From Aldehydirespirator sp965219165 (GTDB lineage: Bacteria; Actinomycetota; Acidimicrobiia; Acidimicrobiales; Aldehydirespiratoraceae), in the NCBI GenBank assembly GCA_965219165.1, contig CBDCMW010000002.1, positions 3,596,001-3,660,000 of the forward strand: 64,000 bases of DNA, in the 5' to 3' direction. Of the stretch, positions 51,855-61,700 are shown piece by piece; the first letter of the stretch is position 1; every line of letters starts with the position of its first letter. The position numbers and the translations under genes are program-made. Under the pieces are notes generated by a model. The model did no database searches, was not told the origin of the DNA, and saw only the letters and a program-made list of their open reading frames with translations.

Positions 51855-52189
51855 ACACGTTCGGACCGCAGCTGCGAGGCGCCTGCCAGTGGCACTTCAG
51901 CCTCGGCCGCGCCGCGGGAAAGCCGACCGCCGGGCCGTCAGCAGCCAGCGCCTTCGAGCCAGCGGTCAAGGCGTGGCTATCTCCCAGCATGTTGACAGCG
52001 GTACTTGTAACTAATAGGTGACGTTCTAGAAGCAACTGTGAATAGTTTATTTTTGGAATCTCGATATTGAGACTATGTATTTGTTGTTGCCTGAACTGAT
52101 CTATGCAATTGAAGAAGTCGAAGAAGTGTATTCCCAACGGCGACACTGAGGGCTGCCAATTGTTCGGTGTTGACAGCTACGATTGCGAG
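51855..52189 (+). promoter_or_regulatory. AT-rich leader of the GH3 gene
   Basis: 335 bases with no gene. A consensus -35 TTGACA is at 51992-51997; the -10 is unclear (TAGGTG at 52015-52020 has the right spacing but is weak). An imperfect palindrome TCTCGATATTGAGA lies near 52060 and could bind a regulator. An in-frame ATG at 52103 lacks a ribosome binding site. Confidence 0.35.
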
Positions 52190-54295
52190 ATGACTGCATT
52201 TGACGAAGCCGCCGACCGCGTCGCCCGAGGCGCCGATGCACAAGCCGAGGCCCGCGGGCTCGTGGCGCAGATGACCCTGGAGGAGAAGCTGGGCTGTCTC
52301 GACGGCGACCTGCCGTTCTGGCCCGGCCTCGCCGACCTCGCCGCAGGGGGCTACCACTCCCATCCCTGGCCGGCCGCGAGCGTCGAGCGGCTCGGCATCC
52401 CGGGCCTGGCCTTCTCCGACGGGCCCCGGGGCTGCGTGATGGGGCCGTCCACCACGTTCCCGGCGTCGATGGCCCGCGGCGCGTCCTTCGACCCGGCCCT
52501 CGAGGAGCGCATCGGTGAGGCGATCGGTGCTGAGTTGAGCGCCGGCGGGGCCACGTTCACCGGGGCGGTGTGCATGAACCTGCTGCGCCACCCGGGGTGG
52601 GGCCGGGCCCAGGAGACCTACGGCGAGGACCCCCACCATGTGGGCGAGATGGCCGCCGCGCTCACCCGGGGCCTGCAGCGCCACGTGATGGCCTGCATGA
52701 AGCACTTCGCGTGCAACTCGATGGAGAACTCCCGCTTCAAGGTGGACGTCATCGCCGGCGAGCGGGCCCTGCACGAGGTGTACCTGCCCCATTTCAAGCG
52801 GGTGGCCGCCGAGGGCGCCGCGTCGGCGATGAGCGCCTACAACGCCATCAACGGCCGCTGGTGCGGCGACAGCGGCCCGCTGCTCAACGGGGTGCTGCGC
52901 GACGACTGGGGCTGGGAGGGCTTCGTCGTCACCGACTTCATCGTCGGCATATACGACCCCGTGGAGTCGGTGCGGGCCGGCTGCAACGTGGAGCTGCCCT
53001 TCCGCCAGCAGCGGGCCCAGGCGCTGCCCGAGGCGGTGGCCGCCGGCGAGCTCGACATCGCCGACGTGGACGCCCGCGTGACCGAGACGGTGGGCACGTT
53101 CCTGCGCTTCGCCCACGTGTACCGCGACCAGCCCGACCGCTCGGTGCTGGCCTGCGCCGAGCACCGGGCGCTGGCCCGCGAGGCGTCCGCCGCGTCGATG
53201 GTGCTGCTGCGCAACGACGGCTGCCTGCCCCTGAACGCCGCCGGGCTGGGCCGCGTTGCCGTGCTGGGCGAATTGGCCGCAGTTGCCAACCTCGGCGACG
53301 GCGGCTCCAGCAACATCCTGCACACGCCCGAGCCGGTGACGCTGCTGGCCGGCGTCGAGGCCGCGCTGGCGGTCCCTGGCGTGCCGGTCGTGCACAGCGG
53401 CCGCGACGCCTCCGTCGCCGCCGGCGCGGACGTCGCGCTGGTGGTGGTCGGCTACACCGCGCAGGACGAGGGCGAGTACCTCGGCGACACCGGCGACGAC
53501 CGGTTCCTGAGCGTGGCGCCGCCGATGGACCATCCCGAACTGGGATTCACCGACGCCGAGCAGGGTGCCGCGTTCGCGGGTTTCGAGCTGGCCGTGAGCG
53601 CCGCCGGGGGCGGCGACCGGGCCTCGCTGCGCCTGCGTCCCGACGACGAGCAGCTCATCGCCGACACCTGCGCGGTGTGTGACCGGGTGGTGGTGGCGGT
53701 GATGGCCGGCAGCGCGGTGGTGATGCCGTGGCTCGAGTCCGTGAGCGCCGCGCTCATGGTGTGGTATCCAGGCTCCGAGGGCGGCCACGCCCTAGCCGAT
53801 GTGCTGCTGGGCGACGCCGAGCCCGGCGGGCGGCTCCCGTTCGCGGTGCCCCGCGACCAGTCCGACCTCGTGGACTTCGACCTCGACGCCACCTCCGCGG
53901 TGTACGGCCTGCTGCACGGCCAGTGGCACCTCGACGCCAGCGGCACCGAGGCCCACCTGCCGTTCGGGCACGGCCTCGGCTACAGCACCCTCGAGCTGGG
54001 CGACGCCCGCCTCGACGGCGACCTGCTCGTCGTCGAGGTCGCCAACACCGGGCCGCGGCGAGGCTCCACCGTGGTGCAGGCCTACGGCGGCGTGCCCGGC
54101 TCGACCCACCAGCGACCGCCCAAGCGCCTCGTCGGCTTCGCCAAGGTCAGCCTCGGCGCCGACGAGCGCGCCGAGGCGCGCATCGCCCTCGACCGGTCCC
54201 AGCTCGACCTGCGACTCGACGGCGCATGGGTGACAGAGGACCTGCCCATCGAGTACTCCGTCGGGCTTGACGCCTCCAGCACCCAGCCGGTCTGA
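52190..54295 (+). CDS. Glycoside hydrolase family 3 (beta-glucosidase-like)
   Basis: 701 residues, no signal peptide. The N-terminal catalytic barrel has MTLEEKLGCL, SDGPRG and KHFACNS, with the nucleophile Asp249 in GFVVTDF (usual SDW). The second domain has VLLRNDGCLPL and the third an FN3-like tail (EVANTGPRRGSTVVQAY). It should cleave beta-linked glucosides or related sugars in the cytoplasm. An N-terminal extension of 29 residues is possible from ATG 52103. The closest neighbour is the binding lipoprotein gene, but no full uptake system is present. Confidence 0.92.
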   Translation: MTAFDEAADRVARGADAQAEARGLVAQMTLEEKLGCLDGDLPFWPGLADLAAGGYHSHPWPAASVERLGIPGLAFSDGPRGCVMGPSTTFPASMARGASFDPALEERIGEAIGAELSAGGATFTGAVCMNLLRHPGWGRAQETYGEDPHHVGEMAAALTRGLQRHVMACMKHFACNSMENSRFKVDVIAGERALHEVYLPHFKRVAAEGAASAMSAYNAINGRWCGDSGPLLNGVLRDDWGWEGFVVTDFIVGIYDPVESVRAGCNVELPFRQQRAQALPEAVAAGELDIADVDARVTETVGTFLRFAHVYRDQPDRSVLACAEHRALAREASAASMVLLRNDGCLPLNAAGLGRVAVLGELAAVANLGDGGSSNILHTPEPVTLLAGVEAALAVPGVPVVHSGRDASVAAGADVALVVVGYTAQDEGEYLGDTGDDRFLSVAPPMDHPELGFTDAEQGAAFAGFELAVSAAGGGDRASLRLRPDDEQLIADTCAVCDRVVVAVMAGSAVVMPWLESVSAALMVWYPGSEGGHALADVLLGDAEPGGRLPFAVPRDQSDLVDFDLDATSAVYGLLHGQWHLDASGTEAHLPFGHGLGYSTLELGDARLDGDLLVVEVANTGPRRGSTVVQAYGGVPGSTHQRPPKRLVGFAKVSLGADERAEARIALDRSQLDLRLDGAWVTEDLPIEYSVGLDASSTQPV

Positions 54296-54393
54296 GCGGA
54301 TTGGACTCCTCCAAGACGCCAAGAGGGTTCCCGTCATAGAGGTCTGCTACGGCCGCTAGCACCCCGTCTGGCGGGACTGACGCCGTGGTCGGT

Positions 54394-55080
54394 TCAGAGT
54401 TTGCTGATTGCCAGTGCCAGCCCGCTGATCAGCGCGAGGGTGAGGATCGAGGGGCGGAACCAGTTGCGGTCCAGCATCGGTCGGACCCGGCGGGACAGCG
54501 CGAGGCCGGCTGTGGTTCCCGGCAGCAGTCGCAGCATGAGTTCTGCCTCGTGGGTGCCGAAGTTGCCGGTTGCGGCCAGGCCGGCGACTGCTGCCGCGGC
54601 GATGACCATCATCAGCGATGCGGAGGTGGCTCTCATGGTCGGTCCGTCCATGTCGCTGAACGCGATCGCCAGCGGAGGGCCGGGCAGGCTGGCCGCGACG
54701 CTGCAGAAGGCGGCCAGCAGGCCGGCGCCCACCTCTGTGCGGCGGGTGCGGCGGACGGTCAACCGGCACAGCAGGCTGCTGGCTGCGGCCGCGGTGAGCA
54801 CGCCGACGATCAACGCCAGGGTCTGCTTGGTGACCAAGCTCACGACGACCAGACCCGCGGCGAGCCCAACCGGCAGCCCCAGCAGGCTGTGCTGCCATGC
54901 CGACCGGTCGAGGTGGCGCCGCTCGATCAGTATGTGGCGGGCGTTGACGAACTGGCCCATCACCAGCAGCGGGCCGGGCACGAACCCGGTGTCGACGGCG
55001 ACGAGCGCCGGCCCGGCGACCAGTACGAGCCCGAAGCCCGCACAGCCCTGAACGGTCGCGCCCACCGCCGACGCGAGCAC
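54394..55080 (-). CDS. TSUP (TauE/SafE) family membrane protein
   Basis: 228 residues, about seven helices. GATVQGCAGFGLVLVAGPAL at the N-terminus and LLGLPVGLAAGLVVV in the middle are typical of the family, which exports sulfite or organosulfur anions. Here GTG 55080 is used; a TTG about nine codons upstream would restore a fuller first helix. The substrate is not inferable. Confidence 0.85.
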   Translation of the reverse strand: MLASAVGATVQGCAGFGLVLVAGPALVAVDTGFVPGPLLVMGQFVNARHILIERRHLDRSAWQHSLLGLPVGLAAGLVVVSLVTKQTLALIVGVLTAAAASSLLCRLTVRRTRRTEVGAGLLAAFCSVAASLPGPPLAIAFSDMDGPTMRATSASLMMVIAAAAVAGLAATGNFGTHEAELMLRLLPGTTAGLALSRRVRPMLDRNWFRPSILTLALISGLALAISKL

Positions 55081-55316
55081 GACGATGACCGCTTCAAGCG
55101 TGCTCAGCGTTCGGCCCGCCTCGGGTTGGCCATTGGCACGTCGCTGCCACTCGCAGGCTCCGGTTGTTCACGCTCGCATCCGCGCCAGGGAGCCTGTGTT
55201 GAAATGTGCGTGTTCAAATGGGGCAACCGCTTCAGATTCGGTGGAATGGCTGTGGCGCGCGTTCCGGGTGCCGTGGGCGTGTGCGGCGTCGGGTGCGAGC
55301 CGTTGAGGCTACCGGG

Positions 55317-56261
55317 TCACCGCTCGTTGGGGTCTGTGTCGGTGGTGGGCTTGCTGGCGGTTTGGGCTTGTTGGAGGATCCATCGGCGGAATGCCTGGAC
55401 GTGGGGTCTGGTTCGGGAGGCTGCGGTGGTGATGAGGCAGCAGCGCTCGGGGGTGTCGGCCTGGTGCTCGAGCACGGGGACCAGGGTCTGGTGTTGGAGC
55501 TCGTGCGCTATCAGCGTTGGGCGTCCGATGGCGGCGCCGAGCCCGCGGGCGGCGGCGTCGATGACCATGCTGTAGAGACGGAATCCCGAAGCCTGGGTGA
55601 GGTCCGGGGCGGGCTGGTTGTGGCGGGCGGACCAGTAGGCCCAGTCGGCGTTCCATCCGAGGTCATACAGCAGGGGCCAGTCGTGCAGCTCGGCGGGGCC
55701 TTGGGGGCGGCCGCGTTCTGCGAGCAGGCCGGGGCTGCACACCGCTATGAGCTGCTCTTCATAGAGGGTCTCCTCGAGCAGGGTGTCCTCGCGCCGGGTG
55801 ATCGGACGGGGCGCGGCGGTCTCGCCGGTGTAGGCGATCCAGGCGTCGAAGTCGCGCCGGTTCGGGTCGACGCCGCGGTGGTCGGTCTCGACCTCGATGG
55901 CGATGCCGGGATGGGCGGCCTCCAGCGCGGCCAGGCGCGGCGCCAGCCATTTCTCCGCGACGGCCTCCACTGACACGATCCTGACGCGGCGAGGTTGGCG
56001 GCTGTGGCGCTCGGAGGCGCCGTGGACCTCTGCGAGGATCCGCTGCACCTCCTTGAGGTAGGCCAAGCCCCGGCTGTTGAGCGCCACGCCCCTCGGGCGG
56101 CGGTCGAACAGCCGGGCGTCGAGATGCTGCTCGAGGGTCCTCACCCGATGGGCGACGGCCGCGGCGGTGACGCCGAGCTCCGCGGCGGCGCGCGCGAAGC
56201 TCTCATGGCGCGCCGCGGCCTCAAAGAAACGCAGACTCTCAAGCGGCGGCAGGCGCAACAC
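55317..56261 (-). CDS. LysR-type regulator (GcvA-like)
   Basis: 314 residues. The helix-turn-helix (about 7-65; FARAAAELGVTAAAVAHRVRTLE) and the effector domain are complete. PPLESLRFFEAAARHESF is typical of GcvA relatives. The target is unknown; the TSUP gene lies 236 bp downstream on the same strand. GTG 56261 is the likely start. Confidence 0.9.
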   Translation of the reverse strand: MLRLPPLESLRFFEAAARHESFARAAAELGVTAAAVAHRVRTLEQHLDARLFDRRPRGVALNSRGLAYLKEVQRILAEVHGASERHSRQPRRVRIVSVEAVAEKWLAPRLAALEAAHPGIAIEVETDHRGVDPNRRDFDAWIAYTGETAAPRPITRREDTLLEETLYEEQLIAVCSPGLLAERGRPQGPAELHDWPLLYDLGWNADWAYWSARHNQPAPDLTQASGFRLYSMVIDAAARGLGAAIGRPTLIAHELQHQTLVPVLEHQADTPERCCLITTAASRTRPHVQAFRRWILQQAQTASKPTTDTDPNER

Positions 56262-57106
56262 GGTCTCTATCGTCTGGGCGCGGCCCCTGTGCGAACCGTG
56301 TCATGGCATGGATCGCCGACGCGTCAATGGCGATCGGACTGACAGCGAGAGCGGCCCGCCAACAACGCGCTCGGGGACTGGCGCGTGGATCGGCGGCAAC
56401 GGCAGACATGGCACAGTCATTGTACGCACTGACAGAAACCGGCGAACAGAAGACCGCCGTTGAGATATTTTATTATTGGTAGAGACAAAGTCTAGTTTGT
56501 TCTCAATGTTCGCGCGGTGTGAACGGCTCGAACGCTGATCCCACGCCTCGATGCGGCGAGAAAGCTCACAGTTGAGTCTCGCCGAGAGGCTGCAAATACC
56601 CAGCGGCCGGGTCGGCTCTGCCAAACGGCAGGGTCACCTAGATGGGGTGACGGTGCTGACCCGCATCTCGTGGACGACGACCCCTATCGGCTCGCTCTCT
56701 GTATAGTTGACTCCGGTGCCGCCGGCGACCGCATTTGACTCGCAGGTCGCGTGCGGGGCATCTGACGTTCTCGCCTGCCGCGGCGGAGTAGAGCCACTCG
56801 CGGTCCTGGTACGGGAGCCTCGGGATCAAGCCGGTGAAGGTCCGGCCAACAGGGTCGTGCTGCAGGCCCGGCAAGTGCGAGACATGGCGACCCATCTTTG
56901 ACATATTTCCAATATTGATGTTCAATAGTTGAGTTATCTAAGTTGGCAGAATGTTCGGCTTCAGCCAAGGGTCACAATGCGAGATCAGAGCTGTGGCCCG
57001 ACAGGGAGGCCCCCTCCGGTTCGGGGTCTGGTCGTTTGCCATCAACGCCCGCTCAACCGACCCGAAGGGGACCACGGCGACGCAGGCCCGCTCGAGTTCG
57101 GTTGAG
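56262..57106. other. No recognisable gene
   Basis: About 845 bases upstream of the LysR gene. AT-rich at 56450-56510 and 56900-56945. On the minus strand a frame near 56885 starts with MSRTCRACSTTLLAGPSPA, which resembles a zinc ribbon, but it stops at once; the frame then stays open to ESEPIGVVVHEMRVSTVT. This may be a decayed gene. Nothing firmer can be said. Confidence 0.4.
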
Positions 57107-57133
57107 TGAGCCTCACCGGGTTTCACGCAGGCT
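57107..57133. repeat. Putative right end of IS3-type element 1
   Basis: 27 bases beginning TGAGCCTCACCGGGT that match the segment at 58464-58490 at 23 of 27 positions. Each lies just after the C-terminus of an IS3-type transposase fragment, so both are likely terminal repeats of related elements. Confidence 0.6.
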
Positions 57134-57450
57134 GTTTGTTGTGAGTCTCAGCCTGGCGGCCTGAGTGTTGTTGACGGTAGTGGAGGTCCTCGGCTTCGGC
57201 TGGCGGGACGCGGCCGGCGTTGTGGTGGTGCAGGCGCCGGCGGTTGAACCAGTCGACCCATTCCAGGGTGGCGAGCTCGAGGTCCTCGAGTCCCCGCCAG
57301 GGGCCGCGGTTGCGGACGAGCTCGGTCTTGTAGAGCCCGATGATCGTCTCGGCCAGCGCGTTGTCGTAGCTGTCGCCGCGGGATCCCACCGAGCTGACCG
57401 CAGCGTTCGCGGCGAGGCGCTCGCTGTAGCGGATGGACAGATATTGACCA
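57123..57450 (-). pseudogene. IS3-family transposase (OrfB), C-terminal fragment
   Basis: The frame is recognisable from about 57450 (QYLSIRYSERLA) through SVGSRGDSYDNALAETIIGLYKTEL to the stop at 57123. It holds the last acidic catalytic residue (Glu in DNALAE) and the WVDWFNRRRLHHH tail. The first two thirds of OrfB and all of OrfA are missing. The break near 57450 is followed directly by IS30-type DNA. Confidence 0.85.
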
Positions 57451-57508
57451 GGTTCAACCGGTCAGCGCAACAGTGATGCTGGATGTGCGCTGAGTTGGGA
57501 GGTAGCAC

Positions 57509-57619
57509 ATGGCTGGTTCGGGTCGTCGGGGATTGTCCGATGCGCAGAGGCGGGAGTTGTGGGATCGGTGGGGTGTGGGGGAGTCGATCAGCGCGATCGG
57601 TCGTGCATGCGCTTTGTGA
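57509..57619 (+). pseudogene. IS30-family transposase, N-terminal fragment
   Basis: 36 residues from ATG 57509 with ribosome binding site GGGAGGT. RRGLSDAQRRELWDRWGVGE and SISAIGRA match the helix-turn-helix start of IS30-type transposases. The frame ends in TGA at 57619, and the catalytic part is absent. Confidence 0.7.
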
Positions 57620-57892
57620 CCGCGACGCGGTGCCGGTGCCTGGCTGGGTCTGGCGGCACCGGTGCCGTCACCCCGTTGGTGTGGTCGCGTCGCTGGACCC
57701 GAGCTCCAGGTGGGGCCGCGCTGTTCTTGCTGACGCCCCCGATGCCTGTGCCTACCATGATGTCTGGTTCGATCAAACCATGATCGAGAACATCTCGGTG
57801 CACGGCTTCCGAGACTGACGGCGCATCTTCGGTGCCCGCGCGAGAATTCGATTATGTCGGCTTCACAGCAGAGCAGCTGCCGGCTCTGTTGA

Positions 57893-58219
57893 GCGAACTG
57901 GACGGTCGCGGTCGCGGCAGACCCCGAACCGGTCTTTGAGGGGCCCAGACTCGTCGTGGAGTCAGCCGGCCCTAGATACCTCCTCGCGATGAAGCTGGTC
58001 TCGGCGCGTCCCGTAGACAAAGCAGATTGCGTGGCGTTGGTGAAAGAACTTGGCATCGACCACGTTGACGAGCTGCTTGGCCTGATCGAGGAGGCCGTTC
58101 CATGGAAGCCGAACCGAACGGTGACGATGCGATACTTCGCCGAAGAAGCGGTAGAAGAGGCAACCCGGAGCCGCAGCCGACCGCGCACGAGATCTCGGCG
58201 GGCGTTGGGTGACATCTAG
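57893..58219 (+). pseudogene. DUF6036-type nucleotidyltransferase, C-terminal fragment
   Basis: The open frame reads EPVFEGPRLVVESAGPRYLL, then AMKLVSARPVDKADCVALVK and LGIDHVDELLGLIEEAVP. This is the C-terminal pattern of DUF6036-like nucleotidyltransferases, often found in toxin-antitoxin-like pairs. The nucleotidyltransferase core that should come before it is not present upstream. GTG 57956 could start a truncated protein. The call rests on remembered family pattern only. Confidence 0.55.
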
Positions 58220-58463
58220 AGGCGGACACAGCCACGGTTAACCGCTTAGAACCCTTATCAACGCACCGGCCGGAAACGTCTTCTTCGAGGCTGCCTGCCC
58301 GGGCACACCCTCCGCTCATTCATACACAAAAAAGGTATTTGACCTCCTATGTTAGAAGATCAACTCTAGTAGGCTCTTACTTCTTCTATTACTAAGGTCA
58401 CACGGGCCGGTCCGCACAAATAAGTCGGCGGTTCAGATCACCAGCGGGACGCACACGGCAGTG

Positions 58464-58490
58464 TGAACCTCACCGGGTATTGCGCAGGCT
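58464..58490. repeat. Putative right end of IS3-type element 2
   Basis: 27 bases beginning TGAACCTCACCGGGT, matching 57107-57133 at 23 of 27 positions, 40 bases after a transposase fragment stop. Confidence 0.6.
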
Positions 58491-58530
58491 CTGGTGTGCC
58501 CTGTGTTTCGCGCGATCGGTTTGTTTGATC

Positions 58531-58658
58531 TCAGGCGGTGGTGGCGTGGCGGATCTCGTACTCGATGGGCATGAGCATGCCGAGTGATGAGTGCCGCCGT
58601 TGCCGGTTGTGGAAGATCTCAAGGTACTCGAAGATGGCGTTGGAGAGTTCCAGGCGGG
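58531..58658 (-). pseudogene. IS3-family transposase, short C-terminal fragment
   Basis: About 42 codons reading LELSNAIFEYLEIFHNRQRR, HSSLGMLMPIEYEIRHATTA and stop at 58531. This is the C-terminal end of an IS3 (IS150/IS51-like) OrfB. Everything upstream has been lost. It ends about 120 bp before the start of the helicase fusion gene. Confidence 0.85.
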
Positions 58659-58780
58659 GCGGGCTTTGATGTGGCCTCGCGCGCCATGGCTACACTCTGC
58701 CCTCAGGTGTATGCGGCTGTTTCGATCACTTACCACAGTTGCGTTCTGTCCCAGCTAGACCCGGGGACGATCTGTAGGGC

Positions 58781-61700
58781 ATGCACACCGCCGACGCAGT
58801 GTTGTCACGCTGCCTGTCGATTGACCTTGAAGTCTCCCCCCGGGACGGCCACGTCCACGCGTTGGCGGGTGTGCGCGCCGATACGGACCGAAGCATGACA
58901 TGGACGCTCGAGGCTCGCGGCGATGGCGAGGCAGGCGGACGCATCGCGTGCTTGGAGGGAGACGATGTTGTATCGGTCAAGGAGGGGGACTCTGTCAAGG
59001 AGGCGCTCGCGGCGCTCGACGGTCTCGCAGAGGGCGCTGACTTCGTAGTCGGTCACAACATCATCAAGTTCGACCTTCCCCGTCTGCAAGCCGCCGCTCC
59101 CGGGTTGGGGCTGTTGCAGATGCCTGTGGTGGACACGCTGTGGCTGAATCCGCTGGCGTTCCCTGCCAACCCGTACCACCATCTTGTCAAGCACTACAAG
59201 GACGCGCCGCTCAAACGCTCCCAGCGCAACGATCCGTACCTGGATGCCCGGCTGGCGCTGCAGGTGTTCAACGACCAGCAGCACAAGCTGGCAGAAGCAC
59301 CGCCGGAGATGGTGACGGCATGGCACTGGCTGACCACAAACCCCGCTGCGGCCGGCTTCGACTTGTTCTTCACAGCGTTGCGGGGCGCGCAGCGGCCCGA
59401 GGTCGCCGAAGCGCGGGATGCGATCCGCGCGGGCATGGAGGGCCGCTCATGTGAGTCGCAGATGAGCCGGGCGGTAGCGGACGCAGCAGAGCACGGCTGG
59501 GTGCTGGCATACGCGCTGGCGTGGCTGTCGGTGTCAGGAGGCAACTCGGTGATGCCTCCCTGGGTGCGGCATCAGTTCCCTGCGGCTGGGCGGCTCGTGA
59601 GGCGCTTGCGCGACGAGGCCTGCGGCGAGCAGGGCTGTAGGTGGTGCCGCAGCTACCACGATCCCGCTTCGGAACTAAAGCGCCTGTTCGGCTTCGAGGC
59701 ATTCAGATCTGAGCCCAAAGAACCCGAGACGGGCAAGCCGATGCAGCAGACGATCGTCGAGGCGGCGATGCAGGGCCAAGATGTGCTCGCGATACTGCCG
59801 ACGGGCACAGGCAAGTCGTTGTGCTACCAGATACCCGCTCTGTCTCGCTACTACAAGACGGGCGCGTTGACTGTGGTGCTGTCGCCGCTGGTGGCGCTGA
59901 TGGCCGATCAGGCGGCGGGTCTCAAGAGGCACGGCATCACGTCTTGTGTCACCGTGAACGGGCTGTTGTCGATGCCTGAGCGGGCTGAGGCCCTCGAGCA
60001 GGTGAGGCTCGGCGATGCCGCGATCTTGTTGATCTCCCCCGAGCAGCTCCGCAGCGTGTCGGTGCGAAGCGCGCTGCGACAGCGCGAGATTGGCGCCTGG
60101 GTGCTCGACGAAGCCCACTGCCTGTCCAAGTGGGGACACGACTTCCGTCCCGACTACCGCTATGTGGGGAGGTTCATCAGCGAGAGAGCCGGCAGCGAGC
60201 GCACACCGCCGGTGCTGTGCTTGACCGCGACAGCCAAACCAGAGGTCAGGACCGAGATCTGCGACTACTTCAAGCGGCACCTGGGAATCGACATGACGGT
60301 GTTCGACGGCGGCAGCCGCCGCACCAACCTGGACTTCGTCGTGATCCCGACATCGGAGCCCGCCAAGCACCAAAACATCTACTCGACGCTGACCCATCAT
60401 CTGCCGCCGCAGACACCCGGCGGCGCGATCGTGTACTGCGCGACGCGGCGGCGCACCGAGCAGGTAGCCGAGTTCCTGCAAGAGAAGGGGATTCAAGCGG
60501 ACCGCTTCCATGCTGGCTTGGCCCCCGAGGAGAAGAAGACCATTCAGCAGCGCTTCATCGCAGGCGAGTTGCGCGCCATTGCCGCGACAAACGCGTTCGG
60601 GATGGGCATCGACAAGCCTGACGTGCGGCTGGTGATCCACGCCGACATCCCGTCGTCGTTGGAGAACTACCTGCAGGAGGCAGGCCGCGCCGGGCGAGAC
60701 CAGCAGCAAGCACACTGCGTGCTGCTGTACACCAACGACGACGTGGAACGCCAGTTCGGGATGTCGGCGCGGTCGCGTCTCACGCGGCGGGAGATCCACG
60801 GGGTGCTGCGTGCGCTGCGTGCGCTGGACCGGCGCAGCGGCAGGCGAGGCGAGGTGGTGGCCTCCCCCGGGGAGATACTCACCGAAGACGAAGCCGACGA
60901 CTTCAGACGCGACTCAACCACAGACGACACCCGGGTGCGCACCGCGGTCGCATGGCTCGAGGAAGCGAAGCTGCTGACCCGCGAAGAGAACCGGGTGAAG
61001 ATATTCCCTTCGTCGCTGCGTGTCGCATCAGTCCAAGACGCCAAGAACAGACTCGCGGACCACAAACTCGCGGCCCGCTACCGGGATGCGCTCGTGGCCG
61101 TCGTGGAGACGCTTATCAACGCTGACCCCGACGAGGGCATCTCCACCGACGCGCTCATGGAGGTCACCGGCCTGCCCCCCGACCGTATCACGGCCGCGCT
61201 CAATGACCTCGAGCGGCTCGGTCTCGCCAGCAACGACACCGTGATGACCGCGTTCGTGCATTTCGGTGTGCGCCGCCCCTCCCGCAGCCGCCTCACCGAG
61301 GCGGCAGACATGGAGCAGCAACTCATCAAGATGATGCGCGAACTCGCCCCCGACATGGACGAGGGCGAGCAGGCTCCCCTGAACCTGCGGATCGCGGCGC
61401 AGGGTCTCAAAGACGCCGGATTCCCCGATGCCCGGCCCGAGCATGTGACCCGCACGCTGGAGGGCATCGCCCGAGACGGCCGCGGCGTCGGCGGCGGCGG
61501 CAGCGTCGCGGTGCGCAAACACGCCGCCGAGACCGTGATGGTCACCCTCAAACGCAGCTGGGACTCACTAGCGGGCATGGCCAAACGCCGCCGGGCCGCA
61601 GCCGCCGCGCTGCTGGATCACTTCCTCCAAGAGCTGCCAGCCAACAGCCGCGGCAACGACCTACTCGTCACCACGACGCTGGGCAAGCTGCAACAGTCCA

